Below, piece after piece: positions 1 to 6,347 of a DNA stretch of 8,422 bases (position 1 is its first letter; every line of letters begins with the position of its first letter). Under the pieces are notes generated by a model. The model did no database searches and was not told the DNA's origin. It was given only the letters and a program-made list of their open reading frames with translations. The position numbers were made by a program, and so were the translations under genes. Source of the DNA: IOR16 sp034927775 (GTDB taxonomy: Bacteria > Bacillota > Clostridia > Peptostreptococcales > Anaerovoracaceae); contig JAYFPL010000021.1 in the NCBI GenBank assembly GCA_034927775.1, forward strand, positions 1 through 8,422, read 5' to 3'.

Positions 1-1
1 G

Positions 2-811
2 GTGAAGGATTATTTAGATTCCGCAAGACCGACAGCAGTAAACCTTTCTTGGTCACTTTCACGTATTGAAAAATGTGTGATAAAAAATAAGAAATGTACT
101 GTAAAAGAAATAAAGGATGCAATGCTTAGAGAAGCAGAGCAAATAAGAATGGAAGAGGAGGCTGCTTGCCGTGCAATGGGAGAACATGGGCTTTCTCTTT
201 TGAAATCGGGAATGGGTATTTTAACGCATTGCAATGCAGGATTTCTTGCTACATCGAAATATGGTACTGCTTTGGCGCCGCTTTACGTAGGCCAGGAAAA
301 AGGGTATGAGTTTAATGTATTTGCAGATGAGACACGCCCTCTTTTACAGGGCGCTCGATTGACTACATGGGAACTGCATCAGGCAGGTATTCCTGTAACA
401 TTGATTTGTGATAATATGGCATCGATGGTTATGAAAAATGGTTGGATTGATGCGATATTGGTAGGCTGTGACCGTATGGCGGCTAATGGAGACGGCGCAA
501 ATAAAATTGGTACCTCTGGTGTTGCAATTTTAGCAAAAGAGTATGGAATTCCATTTTATATGTGTGTGCCGACTTCTACCATTGATTTGAATACACCAAC
601 CGGAGAAGAGATAAATATTGAACTTCGCAGTGGGGAAGAAATTTATCAAATGTGGTATGAAAAGGAGATGGCACCTGCCGGAATTGAAACCTATAATCCA
701 GCCTTTGATGTAACCGATGCAAAATATATTACTGCAGTGATTACTGAAAAGGGCATTGCATATCCCCCTTACGAAGAAAGCTTAAAATTTTTATTTGATA
801 AAAAAGACTGA
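2..811 (+). CDS. mtnA: S-methyl-5-thioribose-1-phosphate isomerase MtnA, C-terminal part (5' end outside window)
   Basis: The enzyme isomerises methylthioribose-1-phosphate to methylthioribulose-1-phosphate in the cytosolic methionine salvage pathway; it belongs to the eIF2B-alpha/MtnA family. The visible 269 residues contain the family signature SARPTAVNLSW near the start, THCNAG with the presumed catalytic Cys at visible residue 77, and GCDRMAANGDGANKIGT with the catalytic Asp at 157. The 80-residue spacing equals that of Cys160 and Asp240 in the Bacillus subtilis enzyme as I recall them. About 83 N-terminal residues should therefore lie upstream, for a normal total near 350. The GTG at position 2 is an internal Val codon, not a start, because the reading frame is open to the edge and there is no ribosome site. 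The gene ends with TGA and only about 26 bases separate it from the next promoter. No terminator hairpin is visible there, so read-through into the T-box leader is possible. Family assignment is secure; eIF2B-like ribose-1,5-bisphosphate isomerase is the main alternative. Confidence 0.93.
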   Translation: MKDYLDSARPTAVNLSWSLSRIEKCVIKNKKCTVKEIKDAMLREAEQIRMEEEAACRAMGEHGLSLLKSGMGILTHCNAGFLATSKYGTALAPLYVGQEKGYEFNVFADETRPLLQGARLTTWELHQAGIPVTLICDNMASMVMKNGWIDAILVGCDRMAANGDGANKIGTSGVAILAKEYGIPFYMCVPTSTIDLNTPTGEEINIELRSGEEIYQMWYEKEMAPAGIETYNPAFDVTDAKYITAVITEKGIAYPPYEESLKFLFDKKD

Positions 812-837
812 TAAATAAACTTTCTTTATAATAAATA

Positions 838-866
838 TTGACAAAATTTTTTTAAAGTGGTAAATT
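838..866 (+). promoter_or_regulatory. Sigma-A promoter of the T-box leader
   Basis: A perfect -35 box TTGACA (838-843) is followed by exactly 17 bases and a -10 box TAAATT (861-866). Transcription would start near 873, just before the 5' side of T-box stem I. The position is right for a riboswitch-controlled transcript and the spacing is optimal. Confidence 0.75.
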
Positions 867-872
867 AGTTCT

Positions 873-1158
873 AATCAAGTGTAAAATGAAAAGACGAAGA
901 TCAGAAACAAGTAATCTTATGGGATAACAACAGAGAGTAGCCGGGTGGTGAGAGGCACAGCTAAAACATAAGACGAATACATTTTGTGAGTTGCTCACCC
1001 AAAGGGTTACCAAGTAGGCTGAGACGGATGCACCCGTTATAGTGCTAGAGTATGTTAGTACTTGACAAGGCAAGGACCGTGAGGTTTTTGTAAATTGAGG
1101 TGGTACCACGGGTAGGTCATCCCGTCCTCTGAAGTAGTTCAGAAGACGGGATTTTTTT
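873..1158 (+). promoter_or_regulatory. T-box riboswitch leader, tyrosine specifier (UAC) predicted
   Basis: This untranslated leader senses the charging state of a tRNA and controls read-through into the downstream transporter gene. In stem I, TCTTATG (915-921) pairs with CATAAGA (967-973). The AG-bulge and distal loop motifs lie at 932-937 (AGAGAG) and 947-954 (GGTGAGAG). The specifier loop has AGTAA on the 5' side (910-914) and GAA-TAC-A on the 3' side, placing the specifier codon UAC at 978-980. A stem III-like hairpin pairs 1041-1047 with 1056-1062. The T-box core GAGGTGGTACCACG is at 1097-1110. Its UGGN bulge is UGGU (1101-1104), which would pair with a tRNA ending in A-CCA. That fits tRNA-Tyr (discriminator A) and argues against the one-base-shifted AAU (Asn, discriminator G). 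The leader ends in a terminator that competes with the antiterminator. T-box identity is certain; the tyrosine call is a manual reading. Confidence 0.93.
1121..1158 (+). terminator. T-box intrinsic terminator
   Basis: CCCGTC (1121-1126) pairs with GACGGG (1145-1150) and TCTGAA (1128-1133) pairs with TTCAGA (1138-1143), closing on the loop GTAG. The only interruption is a C/A mismatch (1127/1144). Seven T residues follow (1152-1158). The 5' arm is complementary to the CACGGG part of the T-box core, so the alternative antiterminator pairing is visible in the sequence. Confidence 0.92.
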
Positions 1159-1177
1159 ATGCTTGGATTTCGTCTTA

Positions 1178-1217
1178 GTAGGCAGGTAGGATTGTAGTTT
1201 TGTAGGTTTGTAGGAAA
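1178..1217 (+). repeat. Five tandem degenerate octamers, GTAGNNNN
   Basis: Between the T-box terminator and the ribosome site of the transporter gene there are five uninterrupted 8-base units: GTAGGCAG, GTAGGATT, GTAGTTTT, GTAGGTTT and GTAGGAAA. GTAG recurs at exactly 8-base intervals, and four of the five units begin GTAGG. The last unit runs into the Shine-Dalgarno sequence. The function is unknown; it may be a relic of slippage duplication or a leader RNA element. Confidence 0.6.
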
Positions 1218-1229
1218 AGGAGAAAATGT

Positions 1230-2753
1230 ATGATTATCAAAATTGTATTATTGTTATTGTTTTTTACCGTAACAGTAGGTGTAGGTGTTTATTGCAGAAA
1301 ACATACTGCAAGTGTAGGAGATTTTGTATTAGGTGGAAGAAATGTAGGTCCTTGGGTTACGGCATTCGCCTACGGTACTTCCTATTTTTCTGCTGTTATC
1401 TTTGTAGGTTATGCTGGACAATTTGGTTGGGCATACGGCCTTTCGGCAACTTGGATTGGTATTGGAAATGCCCTTATAGGCAGTTTACTTGCTTGGGTCG
1501 TTTTAGGAAGACGCACTCGCATTATGACAAAGCATTTTGAATCAGCAACCATGCCTGACTTCTTTGCGAAAAGATATCAGTCAGAACCACTTCGTGTTAT
1601 CGTATCGGTTATTATATTTGTGTTTTTGGTACCATACTCTGCTTCGGTATATAAGGGTCTTTCCGGGTTGTTTTCAATGGCATTTGGAATTAATTTTGTA
1701 TACTGTATGATAGGCATGGCAGTACTCACCGCTATTTATGTTATGGTTGGTGGTTACATGGCAGCGGCATTAAATGATTTAATTCAGGGAACGATTATGC
1801 TTGTCGGAATGGTAGCAATTATTTGGACTACACTTGATAGTCAAGGTGGTCTGATGGCAGCAATGACAGAAATGTCAAAAATCGAAAATCCTGCTAATCC
1901 TGAATTTGAAGGTATTTATACTTCTTTTTTTGGGCCTGATCCGATTGGTTTGCTCTCCGTTGTTTTACTGACAAGTTTGGGAACATGGGGGTTACCTCAG
2001 ATGGTTCACAAATTTTATACGATAAAAAGTGAAAAAGCAATAAAAACAGGGACGGTTATTTCCACATTATTTGCACTGGTTGTAGCCGGAGGATCGTATT
2101 TTCATGGTGCATTTGGGAGATTGTTTGTAAATGCCAATGCAGATGGTTCAGTAGTCTTTGATCAGATTGTTCCGACTATGGTTGGCGGTAATTTACCGGA
2201 TGTACTCATAGGAGTTGTCGTAATCTTGGTTCTTTCTGCCTCGATGTCTACGCTATCATCTTTAGTCATTGCATCCAGTTCAACCTTTACATTAGACTTT
2301 TTAAAACCACTATTCTTTAAAAATATGAACGGGGAAATGCAGATTATGTCCATTCGAATTCTTTGTGGATTATTTGTATTGCTATCCGTCTTGATTGCTT
2401 TACGACCAAATCAATTAATTACATCTTTAATGTCATTATCTTGGGGTACATTGGCAGGTTGTTTTTTAGGTCCGTTTATTTTTGGATTGTTTTGGAAAGG
2501 AAGCACCAAAACTGCTGTTTTTGCTGCATTTGTCTTAGGAATTGGTATAAATGTATCAAATTTATTTCTTCACTTTACAACTCCGGTTATTGCAGGTGCC
2601 GGTTCTATGTTAGTTTCTTTGCTCATTGTTCCGATTGTTAGCTTTGTTACGCCAAAGCTTACTGTTCAATTTGTAGAAGATACCTTTGCTTGCTATGATG
2701 AAAAAATTATGGCTGCACATAAGATGGTTCTTAACGAAGATGAAGATCAATAA
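1230..2753 (+). CDS. Sodium:solute symporter (SSS family), T-box regulated, candidate tyrosine/aromatic amino acid importer
   Basis: This is a 507-residue integral membrane protein of the SSS (PutP/PanF-type) family, expected to import a small solute with Na+. Many hydrophobic segments span its length, beginning at residues 1-20 with no cleavable signal peptide. Family hallmarks are GDFVLGGRNVG (30-40), GGYMAAALNDLIQG (174-187), GTWGLPQMVHKFYTIKS (251-267) and a Ser/Thr-rich helix at 335-357. That helix contains SASMSTLSS and matches the part of the fold that forms the Na2 sodium site. The length is normal for the family. The ATG at 1230 is preceded by AAGGAG (1217-1222) at 7 bases; an overlapping ATG at 1226 is in another frame and opens only a shadow. 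The substrate cannot be read from the protein. The tyrosine T-box upstream is the main clue and makes tyrosine or a related aromatic compound the leading inference. Proline, pantothenate or another substrate remains possible. Confidence 0.9.
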   Translation: MIIKIVLLLLFFTVTVGVGVYCRKHTASVGDFVLGGRNVGPWVTAFAYGTSYFSAVIFVGYAGQFGWAYGLSATWIGIGNALIGSLLAWVVLGRRTRIMTKHFESATMPDFFAKRYQSEPLRVIVSVIIFVFLVPYSASVYKGLSGLFSMAFGINFVYCMIGMAVLTAIYVMVGGYMAAALNDLIQGTIMLVGMVAIIWTTLDSQGGLMAAMTEMSKIENPANPEFEGIYTSFFGPDPIGLLSVVLLTSLGTWGLPQMVHKFYTIKSEKAIKTGTVISTLFALVVAGGSYFHGAFGRLFVNANADGSVVFDQIVPTMVGGNLPDVLIGVVVILVLSASMSTLSSLVIASSSTFTLDFLKPLFFKNMNGEMQIMSIRILCGLFVLLSVLIALRPNQLITSLMSLSWGTLAGCFLGPFIFGLFWKGSTKTAVFAAFVLGIGINVSNLFLHFTTPVIAGAGSMLVSLLIVPIVSFVTPKLTVQFVEDTFACYDEKIMAAHKMVLNEDEDQ

Positions 2754-2845
2754 AAAATAACGTGAGACAAAAAATAAAATTAGTCCAGCCGACAAAAAAC
2801 CGTAAATTTTTCGTTAATTATTCATTTTTTTCCTAAAAAAGCCAG

Positions 2846-2859
2846 TAAAAGCGCTTGAA
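2846..2859 (+). promoter_or_regulatory. Possible CcpA (cre) operator overlapping the -35 box
   Basis: TAAAAGCGCTTGAA resembles the cre consensus TGAAAGCGCTTTCA. It keeps the uninterrupted core AAAGCGCTT and differs at three outer positions. It overlaps the -35 hexamer of the transporter promoter, where a bound repressor would block RNA polymerase. Carbon catabolite control of a fatty acid transporter would make biological sense, but one degenerate site is weak evidence. Confidence 0.35.
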
Positions 2860-2883
2860 GGACGAAAAAGAAACGAGTATAAT
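2855..2883 (+). promoter_or_regulatory. Sigma-A promoter of the short-chain fatty acid transporter gene
   Basis: TTGAAG (2855-2860), a 17-base spacer and a perfect TATAAT (2878-2883) form a strong promoter, with a start expected near 2890. The TTG in the -35 box also opens the longest reading frame of the next gene. Because transcription would start downstream of it, that TTG cannot be the translation start on this transcript. Confidence 0.75.
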
Positions 2884-2947
2884 ATTAGCGGAATGCACAG
2901 ATGGAAATCTAAGGCATTTCGCTATGAGAAATTATATGTTTTATAAA

Positions 2948-2955
2948 AAGGAGGG
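2948..2955 (+). promoter_or_regulatory. Ribosome binding site fixing the start of the AtoE-type transporter
   Basis: AAGGAGGG lies 7 bases before the ATG at 2963 and is a near-perfect anti-16S match. No comparable site precedes the in-frame TTG at 2855, so this site decides the start. Confidence 0.85.
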
Positions 2956-2962
2956 ACTACTT

Positions 2963-4309
2963 ATGTTCAAAAAGTTTACCAATGGTTGTGTTGCTTTGGT
3001 ACAAAGATTCCTACCCGACCCGTTTATTTTCTGCATTATCTTAACTGTGTTTGTATTCTTAGTAGCAATGCCGGTTACCGGCCAGGGTCCACTAGAAATG
3101 GTGAATCACTGGGGAGGCGGCATTTGGACCTTGCTTGCATTTTCCATGCAGATGGCACTCGTTTTAGTATTAGGATCTGCACTTGCAAATGCTCCTTCAG
3201 TAAAGAGAGTTGTTGTAAGTTTGGCATCCATTCCCAAAACTCCATTTCAAGGTATCGTTTCGGTTACCGTTTTTTCAGTAATTGCTTGCTGGATTAATTG
3301 GGGCTTTGGTTTGGTAGTCGGTGCAATTTTGGCAAAGGAAATTGCAAAACAGGTAAAGGGCATTGATTACCGTTTGTTAATTGCATCCGCTTATTCCGGT
3401 TTCATTATTTGGCATGCTGGATTATCCGCATCCATTCCGCTAACAGTTGCAACTGGAGGCGAAGCGCTTACAAAAGCAACCGGAGGCGCAATTACTGAAG
3501 CCATTCCAACAAGTATGACAATTTTTTCATCTTATAATTTAATCATGTGTGCGGCAGTATTAATTATCATGCCGTTTGTAAATGGTGCAATGCATCCTTC
3601 TCCGGATAAGGTTATAACGATTGATACACGTTTGCTGAAAGAGGAAGCTTTTGAATCAAGAATTGCTTCAACTCCGGCAGAAAAAATGGAAGACAGTCGT
3701 ATCATGAGTGCGTTGATTACCATTTTAGGTCTTGCTTTTATTATAATGTACTTTAAAAATAATGGTTTTAAGTTAGATTTAAACATTGTTAATACGATCT
3801 TCTTAATTGCCGGAATTTTACTTCACGGTACTCCATTGCGTTATGTAAATGCAATTGGTGAAGCTGTGAAAGGTGCCGGTGGTATTATCTTGCAGTTCCC
3901 GTTTTATGCAGGAATCATGGGTATGATGACTGGCATGGGTGCGGAACAAATTTCTTTGGCTGGTGCCATCAGTAATTGGTTTGTATCTGTTGCAACACCA
4001 ACAACGTTCCCGGTATTTTCTTTCTTAAGTGCAGGTGTTGTAAATCTGTTCGTACCTTCCGGCGGAGGTCAATGGGCAGTGCAGGCACCGATTATGATGC
4101 CGGCTTCTCTGCAATTAGGTGTAGAACCATCTGTTACTGCTATGGCAATTGCATGGGGTGATGCATGGACAAATATGATTCAGCCTTTCTGGGCATTGCC
4201 GGCTCTAGGTATTGCAGGACTGGGTGCTCGTGATATCATGGGATATTGCGTTATCTGCTTGCTTGTAGTTGGTTTGATTGTATGCGGAGGATTTATCTTC
4301 TTAGTATAA
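2963..4309 (+). CDS. atoE: Short-chain fatty acid transporter, AtoE family
   Basis: The product is a 448-residue polytopic membrane protein of the AtoE short-chain fatty acid uptake family (E. coli AtoE has about 440 residues). Similarity to AtoE is evident along the whole length. Examples are RFLPDPFIF near residue 15, LLAFSMQMALVLVLG (57-71), INWGFGLVVGA (111-121), QFPFYAGIMGMM (311-322), VPSGGGQWAVQAP (364-376) and QPFWALPALGIAGLGARDIMGYC near the C terminus. The likely substrate is butyrate, acetoacetate or a similar short-chain acid. The start at ATG 2963 is supported by AAGGAGGG at 7 bases and gives the usual hydrophilic MFKKF start before the first helix. An in-frame extension to 2855 would add 36 hydrophilic residues and run into the promoter. 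The 209-base gap after the symporter gene has its own promoter, so this is probably a separate unit. No ato-type CoA-transferase or thiolase gene is present in the window, so its catabolic partner is unknown. Confidence 0.9.
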   Translation: MFKKFTNGCVALVQRFLPDPFIFCIILTVFVFLVAMPVTGQGPLEMVNHWGGGIWTLLAFSMQMALVLVLGSALANAPSVKRVVVSLASIPKTPFQGIVSVTVFSVIACWINWGFGLVVGAILAKEIAKQVKGIDYRLLIASAYSGFIIWHAGLSASIPLTVATGGEALTKATGGAITEAIPTSMTIFSSYNLIMCAAVLIIMPFVNGAMHPSPDKVITIDTRLLKEEAFESRIASTPAEKMEDSRIMSALITILGLAFIIMYFKNNGFKLDLNIVNTIFLIAGILLHGTPLRYVNAIGEAVKGAGGIILQFPFYAGIMGMMTGMGAEQISLAGAISNWFVSVATPTTFPVFSFLSAGVVNLFVPSGGGQWAVQAPIMMPASLQLGVEPSVTAMAIAWGDAWTNMIQPFWALPALGIAGLGARDIMGYCVICLLVVGLIVCGGFIFLV

Positions 4310-4363
4310 ACATCAAAATCAGCAGATAAAAAATAATCACTAAAATTAATAATACATAAGAAC

Positions 4364-4404
4364 AAAGCAGCGTGTTTTAAATTCTTTAAGGCACGTTGCT
4401 TTTT
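4364..4404 (+). terminator. Intrinsic terminator after the AtoE-type gene
   Basis: AAAGCAGCGTG (4364-4374) pairs with CACGTTGCTTT (4392-4402), with one G-U pair. The stem continues inward through TTTTAAA/TTTAAGG, with two G-U pairs, to a three-base TTC loop. The run of T at the end of the 3' arm supplies the U tract. The next promoter's -35 box begins immediately after, at 4406. Confidence 0.85.
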
Positions 4405-4405
4405 A

Positions 4406-4433
4406 TTGACTTTGCTTTTAGAACAGTTAAAAT
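4406..4433 (+). promoter_or_regulatory. Probable sigma-A promoter of the rubredoxin/glutamate-synthase-like gene
   Basis: TTGACT (4406-4411) is separated by 16 bases from TAAAAT (4428-4433). It sits directly behind the preceding terminator and about 70 bases before the start codon. The boxes are good, but the spacer is one base short of optimum. Confidence 0.55.
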
Positions 4434-4487
4434 AAGGGTAATTACATAAAAGGAATTTTAATAAAAAGAATGGAATTGTAACAATGA

Positions 4488-4493
4488 GAGGGG
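4488..4493 (+). promoter_or_regulatory. Ribosome binding site selecting ATG 4502
   Basis: GAGGGG lies 8 bases before the ATG at 4502. The alternative in-frame ATG at 4484 has no strong purine-rich site at a suitable distance and partly overlaps this one. The shorter protein also begins MAKYKCRLCG, the usual short lead into a rubredoxin domain. Confidence 0.7.
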
Positions 4494-4501
4494 TAAGATT
4501 T

Positions 4502-5920
4502 ATGGCAAAGTATAAATGTCGTCTATGTGGATATGTTTATGACTCAGAGAAGGAAGGAAAAGCTTGGGAGGAATTACCGGAAAGTTGGACTTGCCCGATT
4601 TGCGGTTATGCAAAAGAAGGTTTTGATTTAATCATCGAACCATCTGGTGTTGACAATGGAGAACCTTCAATTGAAGAAAGTAATAAATCCAATTCTTTGG
4701 AATATGATTCAAGATATTTAAAAAAGGAAGGATTGTATGATAGACAAATGGATGCCATTCATGAAATGGCAGTTTCAGGAAAACCGATTCATTCAGCAAT
4801 GAGTACAGAGATGCCGACTCCTTGTTGGGATGATATTTTAATCTTAGGATCTCAGCTTGCATCGCTTCCGCTGGAGTCGGATGCATTGGTGAGCACAAAA
4901 ACGGTTATTGGAAAAAACGCTAAAAAACCTATGGTACTCGAAAGCCCCATTTATATTTCACATATGTCTTTTGGTGCCTTATCGAAAGAAGTTAAAATTG
5001 CATTGGCTAAGGGTGCCGCAGAAAATAAAACGGCAATGTGTAGTGGTGAAGGTGGTATTTTAGCGGAAGAGCAGCAGGCTGCTTACAAATATATCTTTGA
5101 ATATGTACCTAATTTATATAGTGTAACACCGGAGAATCTAAAAAATGCCGATGCGATAGAAATTAAAATCGGACAAGGAACGAAACCGGGAATGGGAGGG
5201 CATCTTCCCGGAGAAAAGGTAACCGAAGAAATTGCAAAAATAAGAAACAAAGAGATAGGTCAAGATATTTTAAGTCCTTCTCGTTTTCCAGGCATTGAAA
5301 CAAAAGAGGACTTAAAGGAATTAATTGAACACCTTCGTACGGAATCAGAGGGAAGACCGATTGGAGTTAAAATTGCAGCAGGTCATATTGAAAAGGATTT
5401 GGAATTCATTGCATATGGAAATCCGGATTTTATAACCATTGACGGGAGAGGCGGTGCAACCGCATCCAGTCCGAAAATGCTGCGAGATGCAACGTCGATA
5501 CCGACGATTTATGCATTGCATCGAGCCAGAAAATTTTTAAATGAGAATGGATATCAGATAGAGTTGGTCATTACCGGAGGTCTGCGCGTTTCAAGTGACT
5601 TTGCAAAGGCTTTAGCAATGGGCGCAGACGCTGTTGCAATTGCAACAGCACCGCTGATGGCGGCAGGCTGTCAAAGATACCGCATCTGCGGCTCCGGACA
5701 ATGCCCTGTGGGTATTGCGACGCAAGATCCAGAACTTAGAAAACGCTTTTCAATTGAGATCGGAGCGAAGAGAGTTGCAAACTATTTAAACGTTTGCTTG
5801 GAAGAACTTAAGATGTTTGCTCGAATTACAGGAAAAGAAGATGTGCATGACTTGAGCATTCAGGATCTTTGTACCATTTCATCAGAAATTGCTGATTATA
5901 CAAACATTCCTCATGCGTAA
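4502..5920 (+). CDS. Rubredoxin-like domain fused to glutamate-synthase-type FMN / 3Fe-4S domain
   Basis: This is a 472-residue cytosolic redox protein. Residues 1-45 form a rubredoxin-like module with iron ligands Cys6, Cys9, Cys31 and Cys34 (CRLCGY and CPICGY). The loop between the knuckles is about eight residues shorter than in a classical rubredoxin. From about residue 100 onward the protein matches the synthase domain of the glutamate synthase large subunit. It has CSGEGG (180-185), IKIGQGTKPGMGGHLPG (221-237), IDGRGGATASSP (313-324) and ITGGLR (357-362), typical of the FMN-binding barrel. The cysteine set C390-x5-C396-x4-C401, followed by PVGIATQDP, matches the 3Fe-4S ligands of glutamate synthase. 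No N-terminal Ntn amidotransferase domain and no GltB C-terminal beta-helix domain are present. Glutamine-dependent synthase activity therefore cannot be assumed from this gene alone. The likely role is electron transfer from a reductase through the rubredoxin to FMN, with an unknown acceptor; ammonia-dependent glutamate formation is one possibility. The gene is monocistronic, flanked by terminators. Confidence 0.9.
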   Translation: MAKYKCRLCGYVYDSEKEGKAWEELPESWTCPICGYAKEGFDLIIEPSGVDNGEPSIEESNKSNSLEYDSRYLKKEGLYDRQMDAIHEMAVSGKPIHSAMSTEMPTPCWDDILILGSQLASLPLESDALVSTKTVIGKNAKKPMVLESPIYISHMSFGALSKEVKIALAKGAAENKTAMCSGEGGILAEEQQAAYKYIFEYVPNLYSVTPENLKNADAIEIKIGQGTKPGMGGHLPGEKVTEEIAKIRNKEIGQDILSPSRFPGIETKEDLKELIEHLRTESEGRPIGVKIAAGHIEKDLEFIAYGNPDFITIDGRGGATASSPKMLRDATSIPTIYALHRARKFLNENGYQIELVITGGLRVSSDFAKALAMGADAVAIATAPLMAAGCQRYRICGSGQCPVGIATQDPELRKRFSIEIGAKRVANYLNVCLEELKMFARITGKEDVHDLSIQDLCTISSEIADYTNIPHA

Positions 5921-5930
5921 TAGTGATAAT

Positions 5931-5962
5931 AGCCCGGCTTTTAAAAAAGCTGGGTTTTTTTT
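5931..5962 (+). terminator. Intrinsic terminator after the rubredoxin-fusion gene
   Basis: AGCCCGGCTTTT (5931-5942) pairs with AAAAGCTGGGTT (5945-5956), with two G-U pairs and a minimal AA loop. It is followed by an uninterrupted T run to 5962. The hairpin begins 10 bases after the stop codon. Confidence 0.9.
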
Positions 5963-5973
5963 GTAAAAAGTAA

Positions 5974-6002
5974 TTGACAGTAAAAAATAAGGGTGATATA
6001 TT
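5974..6002 (+). promoter_or_regulatory. Strong sigma-A promoter of the feo cluster
   Basis: A perfect TTGACA (5974-5979), a 17-base spacer and TATATT (5997-6002) place the transcription start near 6009. That is the first base of the first feo palindrome. The promoter is near consensus and would be highly active unless repressed. Confidence 0.8.
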
Positions 6003-6008
6003 AATAGT

Positions 6009-6026
6009 GGTTAGCGTTTGCTAACC
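6009..6026 (+). promoter_or_regulatory. Feo operator 1 (palindrome covering the transcription start)
   Basis: GGTTAGC-GTTT-GCTAACC has two perfect 7-base arms around a 4-base centre. It starts 7 bases after the -10 box and so covers the expected start site, the classic position for a repressor. The half-site resembles the TTAGG/TTAGC half-sites of DtxR/IdeR-type metal regulators. The regulator itself is not in the window. Confidence 0.75.
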
Positions 6027-6042
6027 GTATTTTGCGGCTATT

Positions 6043-6060
6043 GGTTAGCATATGCTAACA
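6043..6060 (+). promoter_or_regulatory. Feo operator 2
   Basis: GGTTAGC-ATAT-GCTAACA contains a perfect 16-base palindrome (6044-6059). Its centre is 34 bases downstream of the centre of operator 1, close to a whole number of helical turns, so bound dimers would sit on nearly the same DNA face. It lies in the 5' untranslated region of feoA. Confidence 0.75.
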
Positions 6061-6112
6061 GACATTTATATTGAAAAGTTAGTTTAAGACTAATAATCAA
6101 AAGGAGTTGATG

Positions 6113-6325
6113 ATGATGCCATTGACATTTACAAAGGTTGGGGAGACAAAATACATTGAAAGAATCAATGGAAAGGATGAAACAAAGAGATTTTTAAATA
6201 ATCTTGGTTTTATTGAAGGAAGTGAAGTTTCCATTGTGTCTGAAATTGCCGGAAATTTGATTGTAATGATAAAAGACACTCGTGTAGCAATCAGTCGTGA
6301 AATGGCAAATCGAATTGTAGTATAA
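6113..6325 (+). CDS. feoA: FeoA-family ferrous iron transport accessory protein (first copy)
   Basis: This 70-residue cytosolic protein has an SH3-like FeoA domain, which is thought to bind FeoB and modulate ferrous iron uptake. It begins MMPLTFTKVGE and shows the FeoA pattern RFLNNLGFIEGSEVSIVSEIAGNLIVMIKDTRVAISREMANRI, in which the LGF..G..V segment and the final ISREMA strand are typical. Its length fits the family (about 75 residues in E. coli). AAAAGGAG (6099-6106) precedes a run of start candidates: TTG 6107, ATG 6110, 6113 and 6116. ATG 6113 (6 bases) and 6116 (9 bases) have acceptable spacing; I chose 6113. It is the first gene after the feo promoter and two operators, and lies 22 bases before the second feoA. 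Confidence 0.9.
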   Translation: MMPLTFTKVGETKYIERINGKDETKRFLNNLGFIEGSEVSIVSEIAGNLIVMIKDTRVAISREMANRIVV

Positions 6326-6347
6326 AGTCAGTGAAAGGAGAAGCAAT

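Noticed and set aside
852..1109. An 85-codon minus-strand open frame across the leader
   Set aside because: It lies entirely over the T-box RNA, has no ribosome site, and its sequence is explained by the riboswitch.
1159..1197. A 12-codon reading frame (ATG 1159) after the T-box terminator, possible leader peptide
   Set aside because: It has no Shine-Dalgarno sequence; its ATG directly follows the terminator T run, and regulation is already explained by the T-box.
2754..2845. Possible terminator after the SSS symporter gene
   Set aside because: The stretch has T runs, but I could find only weak A-T pairings such as CGTAAATTTTTCG; no stable GC-containing hairpin is present.
4429..4439. AAAATAAGGGT shared with 5984-5994 in the feo promoter
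   Set aside because: The shared 11-mer is low-complexity and occupies different positions relative to the two promoters, so a common operator is not supported.
6009..6060. The two feo palindromes as RNA hairpins forming an attenuator or riboswitch
   Set aside because: No T tract follows, and the same palindrome recurs before feoB in a different setting. Near-identical repeated arms fit a DNA operator better.
6079..6093. TTAGT-N5-ACTAA, a possible fourth feo operator before feoA
   Set aside because: The arms are only 5 bases, the spacer is 5 instead of 4, and the core GC pair is missing; it could easily arise by chance in AT-rich DNA.
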